The notes: a model not told the origin generated them from the sequence alone. A DNA stretch of 64,000 bases from Hymenobacter jejuensis (GCF_006337165.1 NZ_CP040896.1:2108001-2172000), one strand, 5' to 3'. Shown: positions 8,666 through 18,733, counted from the first letter of the stretch. A program made the numbers and translations.

Positions 8666-9841
8666 ATGATCAAATTCTCCCCAACGGCAGTCGCAAGTTG
8701 CCTGTTCGCTACCGCAGCCTTGCTGGCCGGCTGCAAAAAGGATGGTCCGGTTATGCATGGCCCCGACAAGATGCCCACGCACGTTTCGTCGTTGCGGTTC
8801 ATCGGCGAAAAGATTGTGCCTTTCAAGCAGGACTACAACAATACCACGATAGGTGGGCTTTCGAGCATCGACTACCGCCCCGATAAGGACAAATACTACA
8901 TCATGTGCGATGATGCAAGTGCTTTCCAACCAGTGCGTTACTACACTGCTGACATAGATTTTGACCAGACGCAGTTTACGAACGTGAATTTTACGGGCGT
9001 CACCACCTTCAAGCGGCCCGACGGCAGCCTTTACCCCAATACAGCCGCTGATCGCTACAGCGCTATCGACCCCGAGGGCCTTGCCTACGACCCCGCTACG
9101 TCGCACCTCATCTGGTCGAGCGAAGGCATTCGTAATGTGACGGTTACGCCGGCAGTGCTCACCGATCCTTTTCTGTACGAGGCCAACCTCGACGGCACCT
9201 TTGTCGCCTCCTTTGCACTGCCTTCTCTGTTTAAAATACAGTCTACCGAAAACGGCACGCGTTCCAACGGCTCGTTTGAAGGTGTCTCAGTCGTGCCCAA
9301 TAGCCGCTATGTCTTTACGGCCAATGAAGAGCCTGTGTATGAGGACGGGCCGCGCGCCGATTTCGGCGTGGCCGGTTCGCCCATCCGCCTGATCAAGTAC
9401 GACAAAATGACGCATCAGCCGGTAGCGCAGTATGCCTACAAGCTGGATGCCGTGCACGCGGCCCCCATTCCCGCCGATCAGTTCCGGCTGAACGGAGTGG
9501 TAGAAATGGTAGCCATGTCGGAAACGAAAATGCTGGTCATGGAGCGTTCTTTCGCCGTGGGAGCGACGCCGGATTACGTGGTTAAAATCTACGAAGTTGA
9601 TCTGGACGGGGCCACCGATATATCGCGTGTAAACAGCTTAAAAACAGCTATTTACACGCCAGTAAGCAAGCGCCTCGTGCTGGACGTGGCCTCCACCGGC
9701 ATCAAGCGCGTCGACAACCTCGAAGGCATGACTTTCGGCCCGAAATTGGGCAACGGCCACTACTCGCTGGTGCTGGTTTCCGACGACAATTTCGGCAGCT
9801 CCCAGATTACGCAATTCCTGGCGTTTGAAGTAATTCCATAA
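8666..9841 (+). CDS. Esterase-like activity of phytase family lipoprotein
   Basis: A 391-residue lipoprotein (LLAGC lipobox, Cys near residue 22). The conserved motifs are those of the phytase-like esterase family (PF13449 type): GGLSSIDYRPD near the start, DDASAFQPVRYYTADIDF, AIDPEGLAYDP, an SSEG turn, FEGVSVVPNSRYVFTANE and VDNLEGMTFGP near the end. These repeats form a six-bladed propeller. The substrate is not known; family members are annotated from weak phytase or esterase similarity and are often induced under phosphate limitation. It stands alone, divergent from the M28 gene across a 239-bp gap, and ends in a strong terminator. Confidence 0.85.
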   Translation: MIKFSPTAVASCLFATAALLAGCKKDGPVMHGPDKMPTHVSSLRFIGEKIVPFKQDYNNTTIGGLSSIDYRPDKDKYYIMCDDASAFQPVRYYTADIDFDQTQFTNVNFTGVTTFKRPDGSLYPNTAADRYSAIDPEGLAYDPATSHLIWSSEGIRNVTVTPAVLTDPFLYEANLDGTFVASFALPSLFKIQSTENGTRSNGSFEGVSVVPNSRYVFTANEEPVYEDGPRADFGVAGSPIRLIKYDKMTHQPVAQYAYKLDAVHAAPIPADQFRLNGVVEMVAMSETKMLVMERSFAVGATPDYVVKIYEVDLDGATDISRVNSLKTAIYTPVSKRLVLDVASTGIKRVDNLEGMTFGPKLGNGHYSLVLVSDDNFGSSQITQFLAFEVIP

Positions 9842-9862
9842 CCAACCGGTTACTAAATTTTT

Positions 9863-9903
9863 AAAAGTGCAACTGCCTTATTATTAGGTGGTTGCACTTT
9901 TTT
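9863..9903 (+). terminator. Rho-independent terminator of the phytase-like gene
   Basis: AAAAGTGCAAC (9863-9873) pairs with GTTGCACTTTT (9891-9901), followed by more T residues. Confidence 0.85.
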
Positions 9904-10050
9904 ATTTTCCGCTATCTCCAGAAGCAAATTGCAGAAAGCAAAAAAATAACGGGCGGCGTGCGTCCGTAGGGGAATGCATCCGTCTATTGGCGATGTTGTG
10001 CGGTACGTTACGACCGAATCACATCTTCATCTTTTGCTTTTCGTGTATTT

Positions 10051-13000
10051 ATGACGCAAAAACGACTCTGGCTGTTGGGCCTGGGCCTCTCGCTCTCGCT
10101 GCACCCAATGCTGGCGCAGCAAAAAACCACTGCTGCCAAGACCAAACCCAAAACCGTAATCGTACCCGCCAAAGCTACCGCCGGCGGTGCGCGCTTAGTG
10201 GAAAAAGTAACCCGCAAGGGTTCGGAGCTGGTTATTCCGTACGAAAAATACGTGTTGCCCAACGGCCTGACGGTCGTTGTAACCGAAGACCACAGCGACC
10301 CGCTGGTGCACGTCGACGTGACCTACCACGTGGGCTCGGCGCGGGAGCAAATCGGTAAGTCGGGTTTCGCTCACTTCTTCGAGCACATGATGTTCCAGGG
10401 CTCCGACCACGTAGCCGATGAGCAGCATTTCAAGCTGGTTACGGCCGCCGGCGGCACTTTGAACGGCTCGACCAACCGCGACCGCACCAACTACTACGAA
10501 ACCGTACCGGCCAACCAGCTCGAAACAGCCTTGTGGCTGGAAGCCGACCGCATGGGCTTTCTGCTCGATGCCGTTACCCAGCAAAAATTTGAAGTTCAGC
10601 GCTCTACCGTCAAAAACGAGCGCGGCCAGAACTACGACAACCGTCCCTACGGCCTGGCCGGCGAGAACGTATCGAAAGCGTTGTATCCGTACGGCCACCC
10701 GTATTCGTGGATGACCATCGGCTATCTGGAAGATTTGGACCGCTCGAACGTGGACGATCTGAAGAACTTCTTCCTGCGCTGGTATGGCCCCAACAACGCC
10801 ACCCTGACCGTCGGCGGCGACGTGAAACCGGCTGATGTAGTACGCCTAGCAGAGAAATACTTCGGCCCGATCAATCGGGGCCCGGCCGTGCAGAACATGA
10901 AGCTGCCCGCGCCCAAGCTGGCCTCGGATCGTTATGTGAGCTACCAAGACAACATCCGCTTCCCGATGTTGCAACTGGTGTTCCCGTCGGTGCCGCAAAA
11001 CCACCCCGATGAAGTAGCCCTCGACGCGTTGGCCGAAATTATTGGCTCGGGACGTAACTCATTGCTATACAAGAACTTAGTAAAGAACCAGAAAGCCGTT
11101 CTGGCGCAGGCCTACAACCAGACTACCGAGTTGGCTGGCCAGTTTACCATCACAGCCCGCAGCTTCCCCGGCAAAGGCCTCGACAGCACCGAAGTGCTCG
11201 TGCGCAAATCGCTGGCGGAGTTTGAGCGTACCGGCGTTTCCGACGATGCCTTGGCGCGCTTCAAAGCCAGCCGCGAAGCCGACTTGGTCAACAGCCTGTC
11301 GAGCGTGAGTGGCAAGGTTTCGCAATTGGCTGCTAATCAGACGTTCACTGGTAATCCTAATCGCTTGCCTATCGACGTGCAGCAGTTGGGTTCGCTGACC
11401 AAAGCCGATGTGCAACGTGTTTACAATCAATATATTAAAGGCAAGCACGCCGTGATCCTGAGCGTGGTGCCCAAAAATGCTCCCACGCTGGTTGCCCACG
11501 CCGACAACTACCAAGTGTCGAAGGATGGCTACCAGGCACCGAAAGACGAGTACGCCGGCCTGACTTATGTGAAGGCCAAGGACACGTTCGACCGCGGCAC
11601 GCAGCCCAAAGCCGGTACCAACCCAGTGGTGCAGGTGCCCGCTGTGTGGCAGGACCAGTTTGAGAACAAGCTGCGCATTATGGGCACGCGCAACGCGGAA
11701 ATCCCGACGGTTACCATGCTGCTGACCATTCGTGGTGGCCACCGCCTCGAGCAAAACGACCGCGACAAGGCGGGCATCGCTGCGCTCACGGCGGCCATGC
11801 TCAACGAAGGCTCGCAGAAATACACCAGCGAACAATTTAGCGCCGCCCTCGACAAGCTGGGCAGTGCCATTCAGGTGAGCGCCGGCAACGAAAACACAAC
11901 GGTGTACGTGCAAACGCTGACCAAAAACCTGCCGGCTACGATGGCGTTGTTGCAGGAGCGCTTGCTGCACCCACGCTTCGACCAGGCTGATTTTGACCGC
12001 CTTAAGAAGCAAACCTTGGAAGGCATTGCCAACCAGGTGACGCAGCCGGTAGTCATTGCCGACAATACGTATTCGCGTTTGCTCTACGGCGGCCTCGACA
12101 TCATGAGCACGCCGGTAAGCGGCACCAGCGCCAGCGTGCGCAGCATCACGCTCGACGACGTGAAGAAGTTTTATCAGCAGAACTACGCCCCCAACGTGAG
12201 CTACCTGACGGTGGTCGGTGACGTCGATCAGAAGACGGCGGAAGCGCAGATGGGCTTCCTGAAAGGCTGGCTGCAACAAGGCGTAAACCTGCCCGCCAGC
12301 CCCAAAACCCAGCAGCCGGACAAAACGCGGATCTACTTCGTGAACAAGGACGGGGCGGCGCAGTCGGAAATCCGCGTCGGCTACCTGGCCCTGCCTTATG
12401 ACGCGACTGGAGATTATTACCGCGCTTACCTCGCCAACTATATCCTGGGCGGTGCTTTCAACTCGCGCATCAACCTCAACCTGCGCGAAGACAAAGGCTA
12501 TACCTACGGCGCTCGCTCGGGCTATTCGGGCTCGCGTTTTGTGGGGCCTTTCACGGCCTCGGCCGGCGTGCGCGCCGATGCTACGGCGGCTTCGGTAAAG
12601 GAGTTCATGAAGGAGATCGAGAACTACCGCAACGGCATCACTGACGAAGAACTACAATTCCTGCAAGCCTCTGTGGGTCAGAGTGATGCGTTGCGTTACG
12701 AAACGGGCCAGCAGAAAGCTGCCTTCCTGGCGCGCCTGCTCGAGTACGACCTCGACAAGAACTACGTGCAACAGCAGAGCACCATCTTGAAAAACCTGAC
12801 GAAGGAAGATGTCAAAACGTCGGCGCAGAAATACCTGCCCGCCGACCATATGTACATTGTAGTGGTTGGCGACAAAAAGTATTTGCCTGAAGTGCAACAG
12901 CTTGGCTACGAAGTAGTTGAGTTGGATGCTGACGGCAACCGCCTGACGCCTGCCGTAGCCGCTGCTCCGGCCGCCGCTGCCGAACCTGCGCCTGCGCCCG

Positions 13001-13086
13001 TCGAAACCAAAAAGTCGAAGCGCAAAGCCAAGACAGAAGACGGTAAGAAAATCAAGGTGAAGGAAAAGGCTGGCGAAGCCAAATAG
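10051..13086 (+). CDS. M16 family zinc protease, two-domain (paralog 1)
   Basis: A 1011-residue exported protease with a signal peptide (residues 1-24, ending near MLAQQ). The first M16 half carries the inverted zinc motif HFFEH (H108, E111, H112) and the distal ligand E190 in KNERGQ; the second half (from about residue 540) has the M16 fold but no HxxEH, as is usual for pitrilysin-like proteins with one active and one structural half. It probably cleaves peptides in the periplasm. After a Pro/Ala-rich spacer the chain ends in a strongly basic tail (KKSKRKAKTEDGKKIKVK). A second, very similar gene follows 223 bp downstream, so this is a tandem duplication. A terminator separates the two copies. 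Confidence 0.93.
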   Translation: MTQKRLWLLGLGLSLSLHPMLAQQKTTAAKTKPKTVIVPAKATAGGARLVEKVTRKGSELVIPYEKYVLPNGLTVVVTEDHSDPLVHVDVTYHVGSAREQIGKSGFAHFFEHMMFQGSDHVADEQHFKLVTAAGGTLNGSTNRDRTNYYETVPANQLETALWLEADRMGFLLDAVTQQKFEVQRSTVKNERGQNYDNRPYGLAGENVSKALYPYGHPYSWMTIGYLEDLDRSNVDDLKNFFLRWYGPNNATLTVGGDVKPADVVRLAEKYFGPINRGPAVQNMKLPAPKLASDRYVSYQDNIRFPMLQLVFPSVPQNHPDEVALDALAEIIGSGRNSLLYKNLVKNQKAVLAQAYNQTTELAGQFTITARSFPGKGLDSTEVLVRKSLAEFERTGVSDDALARFKASREADLVNSLSSVSGKVSQLAANQTFTGNPNRLPIDVQQLGSLTKADVQRVYNQYIKGKHAVILSVVPKNAPTLVAHADNYQVSKDGYQAPKDEYAGLTYVKAKDTFDRGTQPKAGTNPVVQVPAVWQDQFENKLRIMGTRNAEIPTVTMLLTIRGGHRLEQNDRDKAGIAALTAAMLNEGSQKYTSEQFSAALDKLGSAIQVSAGNENTTVYVQTLTKNLPATMALLQERLLHPRFDQADFDRLKKQTLEGIANQVTQPVVIADNTYSRLLYGGLDIMSTPVSGTSASVRSITLDDVKKFYQQNYAPNVSYLTVVGDVDQKTAEAQMGFLKGWLQQGVNLPASPKTQQPDKTRIYFVNKDGAAQSEIRVGYLALPYDATGDYYRAYLANYILGGAFNSRINLNLREDKGYTYGARSGYSGSRFVGPFTASAGVRADATAASVKEFMKEIENYRNGITDEELQFLQASVGQSDALRYETGQQKAAFLARLLEYDLDKNYVQQQSTILKNLTKEDVKTSAQKYLPADHMYIVVVGDKKYLPEVQQLGYEVVELDADGNRLTPAVAAAPAAAAEPAPAPVETKKSKRKAKTEDGKKIKVKEKAGEAK

Positions 13087-13108
13087 CGGTCTGCTACTTC
13101 CTCATTGC

Positions 13109-13143
13109 AAAGGCCCGTCTCCAGTTGGAGGCGGGCCTTTTTG
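13109..13143 (+). terminator. Rho-independent terminator between the two M16 genes
   Basis: AAAGGCCCG plus TCTCC (13109-13122) pairs with 13127-13140 with one wobble and a 4-nt loop, followed by T residues. It implies that the second M16 copy has its own promoter in the remaining 167 bp, where the AT-rich dyad ATAACT / AGTTAT (from about 13147) also lies. Confidence 0.85.
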
Positions 13144-13309
13144 TTTATAACTACTTGTATATGAGTTATTTGTGTGGCTTGAGTTGGTGGGTATAAATTG
13201 TCTTTTGCCCTCTGAAGTAAATAGTATCTAAATAATATACTACTCGCACAAAGCACGTGTGTTTGTATCCTGTACCTTAACGTAGGAATTAGACACAACT
13301 ACCCTTTTT

Positions 13310-16300
13310 ATGATCTGCAAGCCCTTTATTTTGCTCGGACTTGGCTCGGCTTTGGCCTTGTCGCCAGCCGCCCAAGCCCAGCAAAAAGCCCCGGCCAAAC
13401 CGGCCATGGCCACCACCAATTCTACCGGCGGCACTCGTCTGGTGGAAAAAGTAACCCGCAAAGGTTCGGAGCTGGTGATCCCGTACGAGAAGTACGTGCT
13501 GCCCAACGGCCTGACGCTGCTCGTGGCCGAAGACCACAGCGACCCGTTGGTGCACGTCGACGTGACCTACCACGTTGGCTCGGCGCGCGAAACAATTGGC
13601 AAATCCGGTTTTGCCCACTTTTTTGAGCACATGATGTTTCAGGGCTCGGATCACGTGAAAAGTGGTGAACACCCCAAGATTATCAGCGCCGCGGGTGGTA
13701 GCATGAACGGTTCGACGAACCGCGACCGCACCAACTATTTTGAAACCCTGCCCAGCAACCAGCTCGAAACTGCCTTGTGGCTGGAAGCCGACCGCATGGG
13801 CTTCTTGCTCGACGCCGTTACCCAGCAAAAATTTGAGATTCAGCGCGCTACGGTAAAGAACGAACGCGGCCAGAGCGTGGACAACCGCCCGTATGGCTTG
13901 GCCGACGAACTCAAGGATCGGGCGCTGTACCCGTATGCGCATCCGTACTCGTGGTCGGTGATTGGCTCGTTGGAAGACCTGGATCGCTCGAACGTGGACG
14001 ATCTGAAGAACTTCTTCCTGCGCTGGTACGGCCCCAACAACGCCACCTTGACCGTCGGCGGCGACGTGAAGCCGGCCGAGGTGGTGAAACTGGTGGAGAA
14101 GTACTTCGGCTCCATCAAGCGCGGTCCGGCTGTAGCGGACATGAAAGTAGCGGAGCCCAAGCTGGCTTCGGACCGTTACGTGAGCTACCAAGACAACATC
14201 CGCTTCCCGATGCTGCAACTGGTGTTCCCGACCGTGCCACAGTACCACCCCGACGAAGTCGCTCTGGATGCGTTGGCTGACATCATTGGGCGCGGCAAAA
14301 CGTCGTTGTTGTATAAGAACCTGATTAAGAACCAAAAAGCCGTGCAGGCTTCGGCCAGCCACCCGACCTCGGAACTGGGCGGCGAATTCACAATTTCGAC
14401 TTTCAACGTACCCGGTCAGCAGCTTGATAGCACCGAAGCCGTAATTCGGAAGACGTTCGTAGAGCTGGAAAAACGCGGCATCACCGACGACGATGTACAG
14501 CGCTTCAAAGCCAGCCGCGAGGCCAGTATGATTAACCGGCTGGCCAGTGTAAGCGGTAAAGCTTCGCAACTGGCAGAATTTCAAGCGTTTACGGGCAACC
14601 CCAACCGTCTGCCGGAAGAGATGCGCAAGTTACAAGCCCTGACCAAGGCCGATGTGCAACGCGTTTATAATCAATATATTAAAGGCAAGCATGCGGTAAT
14701 CGTAAGCGTGGTGCCTAAGGCCGGTACGCCCGTTGCCGCGGCGCATCCCAACAACTTTGAGGTATCGAAAGCAGGCTTTAAAGCGCCTGCCGACGAGTAC
14801 AAAGGCCTAACCTATGTGAAGGCCAAGGACAACTTCGACCGTACCCAGCGGCCTAAGTCGGGTGCTAATCCGGTGGTGAAAGTGCCAGCTTACTGGCAAG
14901 AGGAACTGCCTAACGGTCTGAAGGTTATCGGGGCCCGCAACAGCGAAATCCCATCCGTAACCCTGTTGCTGAGCATGGGCGGCGGGCATCGGCTGGAGCA
15001 GCAAAACCCTGCAAAAGTCGGCGTCGCGGCCCTTGCGGCTTCTATGCTCAACGAGAGCTCACAGAAATACACGGGCGAGGAGTTTACGGCCGCGCTTAAC
15101 AAGCTGGGCAGCACCATTCAGGTGAGCTTGGGCAACGATAACACGACGGTGTATGTGCAGTCGTTGACCAAAAATCTCGACAAGACCATGGCGCTGCTGC
15201 AGGAGCGCCTGTTGCATCCGCGCTTCGACGAGGCTGATTTTGCTCGCCTCAAAAAGCAAACGCTGGAAGGCATTGCGGCGCAAAACACTCAGCCAGTGAC
15301 GGTTGCCAATAAAACTTACGCCCGCTTGCTCTACGGCGCCAACGACATCATGAGCGTGCCCACGAGCGGCACTGCAGCGTCGGTGCAAAGCATCACGCTT
15401 GACGACGTAAAGCAATTTTACCAGCAGAATTACGCGCCCAACGTGTCGTATCTGGTGGTAGTGGGCGACGTCGAGCAGAAGGACGTAATGCCCAAGCTGA
15501 CCTTCCTGAAAAGCTGGGAGAAAAAATCGGTGGCACTGCCCACAGTGAATCCGGCCGTTCAGCCAGACAAAACGCGGATCTACTTCGTGAACAAGGATGG
15601 AGCCGCGCAGTCGGAAATCCGCGTCGGCTACCTAGCCCTGCCTTATGACGCGACCGGCGAATACTACCGTGCGTATTTGGCGAACTACATGCTGGGCGGC
15701 GACTTTAACAGCCACATCAACCTCAACCTGCGCGAGCAAAAAGGCTATTCGTACGGCGCCTACTCATACTTCGGTGGTACGCGCTACGTGGGACCCTTCA
15801 CGGCGCAAGCCGGCGTGCGCGCCGATGCTACGGCACCCGCGGTAAAGGAGTTCATGACCGAAATTCAGAACTACCCGAATGGGGTTACGGACGAAGAGGT
15901 TGCTTTTCTGAAAACCGCTGTGGGTCAGAGCGATGCCTTGAAATACGAGACCGGCCAACAGAAGGCGAACTTCTTGGGTCGCATCGTAGAATACAACCTG
16001 CCCCGGGATTTTGTGCAACAGCAGCAAACCATCCTGCAAAACCTGACGAAGGAAGATGTCAAAACGTCGGCGCAGAAGTACTTGCCTGCCAACAGCATGT
16101 ACATCGTCGTGGTCGGCGACCGGGCGAAAGCTTTCCCCGGCCTCGGCGAGTTGGGCTATGAGGTAGTCGAAATGGATGCCGATGGAAATCGGGTGGCTGC
16201 TCCAGCCCCAGCGGCCGCTGCTACTCCTGCCGCTCCCGCTGCCGCCGCTGCGGATGCTGCCGAATTGGGCGACAAAAAGATGAAGCGCAAGGCCAAAGAC

Positions 16301-16354
16301 GAGGATGGCAAAAAGATTAAGATCAAGCACAAAGAAGGCAGCGACGCGAAATAA
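13310..16354 (+). CDS. M16 family zinc protease, two-domain (paralog 2)
   Basis: A 1014-residue paralog of the preceding gene with the same layout: signal peptide, active first half with HFFEH (H103, E106, H107) and distal ligand E185, inactive second half, Ala/Pro-rich spacer, and a lysine-rich C-terminal tail (DKKMKRKAKDEDGKKIKIK). Several nucleotide stretches are almost identical to the first copy, for example around 13980-14075 and 15570-15660, while others have diverged widely; this looks like old duplication with gene conversion. Both copies keep all metal ligands, so both should be active, perhaps with different peptide preference. A terminator follows 20 bp after the stop. Confidence 0.93.
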   Translation: MICKPFILLGLGSALALSPAAQAQQKAPAKPAMATTNSTGGTRLVEKVTRKGSELVIPYEKYVLPNGLTLLVAEDHSDPLVHVDVTYHVGSARETIGKSGFAHFFEHMMFQGSDHVKSGEHPKIISAAGGSMNGSTNRDRTNYFETLPSNQLETALWLEADRMGFLLDAVTQQKFEIQRATVKNERGQSVDNRPYGLADELKDRALYPYAHPYSWSVIGSLEDLDRSNVDDLKNFFLRWYGPNNATLTVGGDVKPAEVVKLVEKYFGSIKRGPAVADMKVAEPKLASDRYVSYQDNIRFPMLQLVFPTVPQYHPDEVALDALADIIGRGKTSLLYKNLIKNQKAVQASASHPTSELGGEFTISTFNVPGQQLDSTEAVIRKTFVELEKRGITDDDVQRFKASREASMINRLASVSGKASQLAEFQAFTGNPNRLPEEMRKLQALTKADVQRVYNQYIKGKHAVIVSVVPKAGTPVAAAHPNNFEVSKAGFKAPADEYKGLTYVKAKDNFDRTQRPKSGANPVVKVPAYWQEELPNGLKVIGARNSEIPSVTLLLSMGGGHRLEQQNPAKVGVAALAASMLNESSQKYTGEEFTAALNKLGSTIQVSLGNDNTTVYVQSLTKNLDKTMALLQERLLHPRFDEADFARLKKQTLEGIAAQNTQPVTVANKTYARLLYGANDIMSVPTSGTAASVQSITLDDVKQFYQQNYAPNVSYLVVVGDVEQKDVMPKLTFLKSWEKKSVALPTVNPAVQPDKTRIYFVNKDGAAQSEIRVGYLALPYDATGEYYRAYLANYMLGGDFNSHINLNLREQKGYSYGAYSYFGGTRYVGPFTAQAGVRADATAPAVKEFMTEIQNYPNGVTDEEVAFLKTAVGQSDALKYETGQQKANFLGRIVEYNLPRDFVQQQQTILQNLTKEDVKTSAQKYLPANSMYIVVVGDRAKAFPGLGELGYEVVEMDADGNRVAAPAPAAAATPAAPAAAAADAAELGDKKMKRKAKDEDGKKIKIKHKEGSDAK

Positions 16355-16373
16355 TCGCGCTCAGCCGAATAGT

Positions 16374-16408
16374 AAAAAAGCCAGCCTTCGTATCGAGGGC
16401 TGGCTTTT
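16374..16408 (+). terminator. Rho-independent terminator of M16 paralog 2
   Basis: AAAAGCCAGCC-containing arm 16376-16390 pairs with 16394-16408 with one wobble and a 3-nt loop, ending in TTTT. Confidence 0.85.
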
Positions 16409-16563
16409 ATGTTTAAGATCTGTTGCGGCTAACGCAGTGGCTTATGTTGCCCTCACTAAACACGACGATCATGCAGAAATTAAGCAGCGCAGTCGCCTTG
16501 CATTTCCCAGCCTCACTCAGCATGGGCACGGGGGCGAAGTGTATCAGAAGCAGGTTTGGCCAC

Positions 16564-17832
16564 CTAACCAGCAAGGAGCATTTCCGCCACTTCGCGCCCG
16601 GTGGCTAAGGCTGCGTTTTGCGAAGGATAAGCCGTGTGATCGCCACAGCGGTAGAGAGTATCGGTGAGGCGAAGCGGCTGACGCACGGGCTGTCCTGCCG
16701 AATATACAGGCAGGGCATAAGGAAGATGGTACGTACGAAGATGTTGCCACTGAGTTGCTTGCGGCCCAAACCAGTCCGTAAGCTCTTGCTGCAAACGTGC
16801 CGTCAGGGTTCGCTCGTCGAGGCCATGCTCGCCGTGGGTGCTAACGGAAACAAGCGTGCGGCCCGCAGGCGCGTAGGCCGGTGCCACATCGCTGGGAAAG
16901 CTCACATTGTGCGCCAGCGCATTGGGCTTCGCATTCAGGCGCAGCAACCGATCGCCCTGACCTGGCGAGCTTTCGGCAGCAAAATATGTGCAGGTGGTGC
17001 GCCGCCACGCCAGCGCTTCGGCGTGGGCTAAGGGTGGCAAAAGCTGACGGGCAGCTTCCCCATCGACAGCAACTACCACGGCGGAGGCTTCCAGGGTTTC
17101 GCCAGTTGCTAGCTGCACTGTGTTGGCTTCAATGGCCTCGGCTGCCGTATTCAGCCGCACCGAGCCGGCAGGTAATCGCTGGGCCAATTGCTCCGGAATC
17201 TGCTGCATACCCAGCGCCGGAATCACAGCTTCGCCTTGCAGAAATTGCTGAAAGACAAACTCGAAGAAATTGCTAGCCGTACCCAACGACCGATCCAGAA
17301 ACACTCCGCCAAAAAAGGGCCGGAAGAACGAATCAATGATCTGCTCGCTCCAGCCGTAGCGCCGCAAAAAGGTGAGCGTGTCGGTCGCCTCGCGGTTGAG
17401 CAATTGTTCGGGCGTGTACTTGCTTACGTGCTGTACTAGGCTGAGAATCCGCAACTTATCAGCGAGCGTACCAATGCGCGAGGCGAGCGCCGTAAACGCG
17501 GCCGTGGGCCGTTGCAGTGGGTTTTGCAGGGTGGTTTGCTGCCCATCGGCCAATTGAATGACCGCCCCGGAGCGAAAAGCCCGCAGGTCGGCGGCGCCAT
17601 AATCGAGCAGGCGCTGCACCTCCGGGTAGCGCGTCAGCAGCACCTGAAAGCCGCGGTCAAGGCGAAAGCCCTCCGGTGTAACGTCGGTGCGAACGCGTCC
17701 GCCTACTGCGTCGGCCGCATCCAAAACGAGCACCGGCCGGCCGGCGCGGTGTAGGTAGGTGGCGCAGGCCAAGCCCGCCAAACCAGCACCAATGATCACA
17801 ACGGGAGCAGAAGAAACAAGAGTATCACTCAT
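16564..17832 (-). CDS. FAD-dependent amine-oxidase/phytoene-desaturase-like oxidoreductase
   Basis: A 422-residue flavoprotein. The N-terminal Rossmann fold is clear: VVIIGAGLAGLACA with a downstream acidic strand end (VLVLDAADAVGGRVRTD), the FAD-binding signature of the amine oxidase/phytoene desaturase superfamily. A C-terminal YRCGDHTAYPSQNAA segment matches the second FAD contact (normally GD at the start of the last helix). The substrate cannot be assigned; homologs in Bacteroidota are simply annotated NAD(P)/FAD-dependent oxidoreductase. No carotenoid gene lies nearby. It is convergent with the M16 genes and is followed on the minus strand by no clear partner; the DUF3365 heme protein gene lies 122 bp upstream on the same strand. 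Confidence 0.85.
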   Translation of the reverse strand: MSDTLVSSAPVVIIGAGLAGLACATYLHRAGRPVLVLDAADAVGGRVRTDVTPEGFRLDRGFQVLLTRYPEVQRLLDYGAADLRAFRSGAVIQLADGQQTTLQNPLQRPTAAFTALASRIGTLADKLRILSLVQHVSKYTPEQLLNREATDTLTFLRRYGWSEQIIDSFFRPFFGGVFLDRSLGTASNFFEFVFQQFLQGEAVIPALGMQQIPEQLAQRLPAGSVRLNTAAEAIEANTVQLATGETLEASAVVVAVDGEAARQLLPPLAHAEALAWRRTTCTYFAAESSPGQGDRLLRLNAKPNALAHNVSFPSDVAPAYAPAGRTLVSVSTHGEHGLDERTLTARLQQELTDWFGPQATQWQHLRTYHLPYALPVYSAGQPVRQPLRLTDTLYRCGDHTAYPSQNAALATGREVAEMLLAG

Positions 17833-17954
17833 GTGATGCCAAACCGATAATGCCGCTCCAAGGTTACGGGTTAATGGGTCTTGGTTGTAAAGCGCTTATA
17901 ATAAGGTGCTTATGCGAGGATGCTCGTCCTGCATACTGTCTTCCGCGCTTACCC

Positions 17955-18638
17955 TCAAAACAGCTTATGCGGCTTGGGTACTTTGCGCGTTTTCATGGTG
18001 TAAAACTCCGCCACACCGTTGCGGGCAAAGCGCACTTGCCACGCACCCATCACCGCACCTCGCTGATAGCCAATGGCTTGGTCGGCCGGATAGGCTTTCT
18101 TGATGAGCGCGTAATCGGCATCGGCAATGTCTTTGCCAACCTCACCGTGGCAGCGCAGGCAAAGTGCATCGTCCAGCACAATGGGCCGCTGGTAGGTGAA
18201 TACCTCAGCCGATGGACGAGCAATATTGCGCATGGTATCATTTTGACTAGCAACAAGTTGCGTTGCCGGCTGGTGTTGCGGATTGCGCGGTTTGTTGCTA
18301 ACGCGCTGGGCAGTAGCCTTCAGAACATGCGCCAGCGAATCGGTGGACGCGTACGTTTCGGGGCGGCAGTAGGGTAGAGCAGCCGCTACGCCGCCGTGCG
18401 CAAGCCGCTCGGCAAGCAGTCGGTGCAGTTCGCGGTCGGCCGAAAGGGTCAGGGAGTCGCCGGCCCAGCGGGTGGCGTGCAGCAAATCGGCGGGCATAAT
18501 GCGTTTGACCACCCAGTTTTCGGCCTCAATGCCAATGCGTTTGCTGTCTTTCAGATGCTGAATCTGATCAGGACGACAGGCCGGCAACGCGGCTAAGAAA
18601 AAGGCCGCGACCCCGGCGGCACAAACAAGACGACGCAT
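17955..18638 (-). CDS. DUF3365 (Tll0287-like) c-type heme lipoprotein
   Basis: A 227-residue exported protein with a lipoprotein-like signal (LAALPAC, C21). Residues 160-164 read CLRCH, a single CxxCH heme c attachment site, in the context LDDALCLRCHGEVG. The surrounding pattern, with PLVLDD-like approach, an IKKAYPADQAIGYQRGAVMGAW segment and a C-terminal basic region, matches the DUF3365/Tll0287-like family, which is often linked to sensor or redox proteins. Here it is a stand-alone sensor-like or electron-carrying protein without a kinase domain. Between it and the thr operon there is 95 bp. Whether it works with the neighbouring flavoprotein is unknown. Confidence 0.8.
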   Translation of the reverse strand: MRRLVCAAGVAAFFLAALPACRPDQIQHLKDSKRIGIEAENWVVKRIMPADLLHATRWAGDSLTLSADRELHRLLAERLAHGGVAAALPYCRPETYASTDSLAHVLKATAQRVSNKPRNPQHQPATQLVASQNDTMRNIARPSAEVFTYQRPIVLDDALCLRCHGEVGKDIADADYALIKKAYPADQAIGYQRGAVMGAWQVRFARNGVAEFYTMKTRKVPKPHKLF

Positions 18639-18733
18639 ACAAACTGAAGGGTTACGACCGAATCCGGTTGCCTAACAACGCTCGAAGGTATACGGTTACG
18701 GCGGGACGCGCTGCGAGTACTTTGTGCCTCTGG

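Noticed and set aside
16564..17832. Phytoene desaturase (carotenoid) assignment for the flavoprotein
   Set aside because: Only the FAD-binding motifs support it and no other carotenoid gene is nearby, so the general oxidoreductase call was kept.
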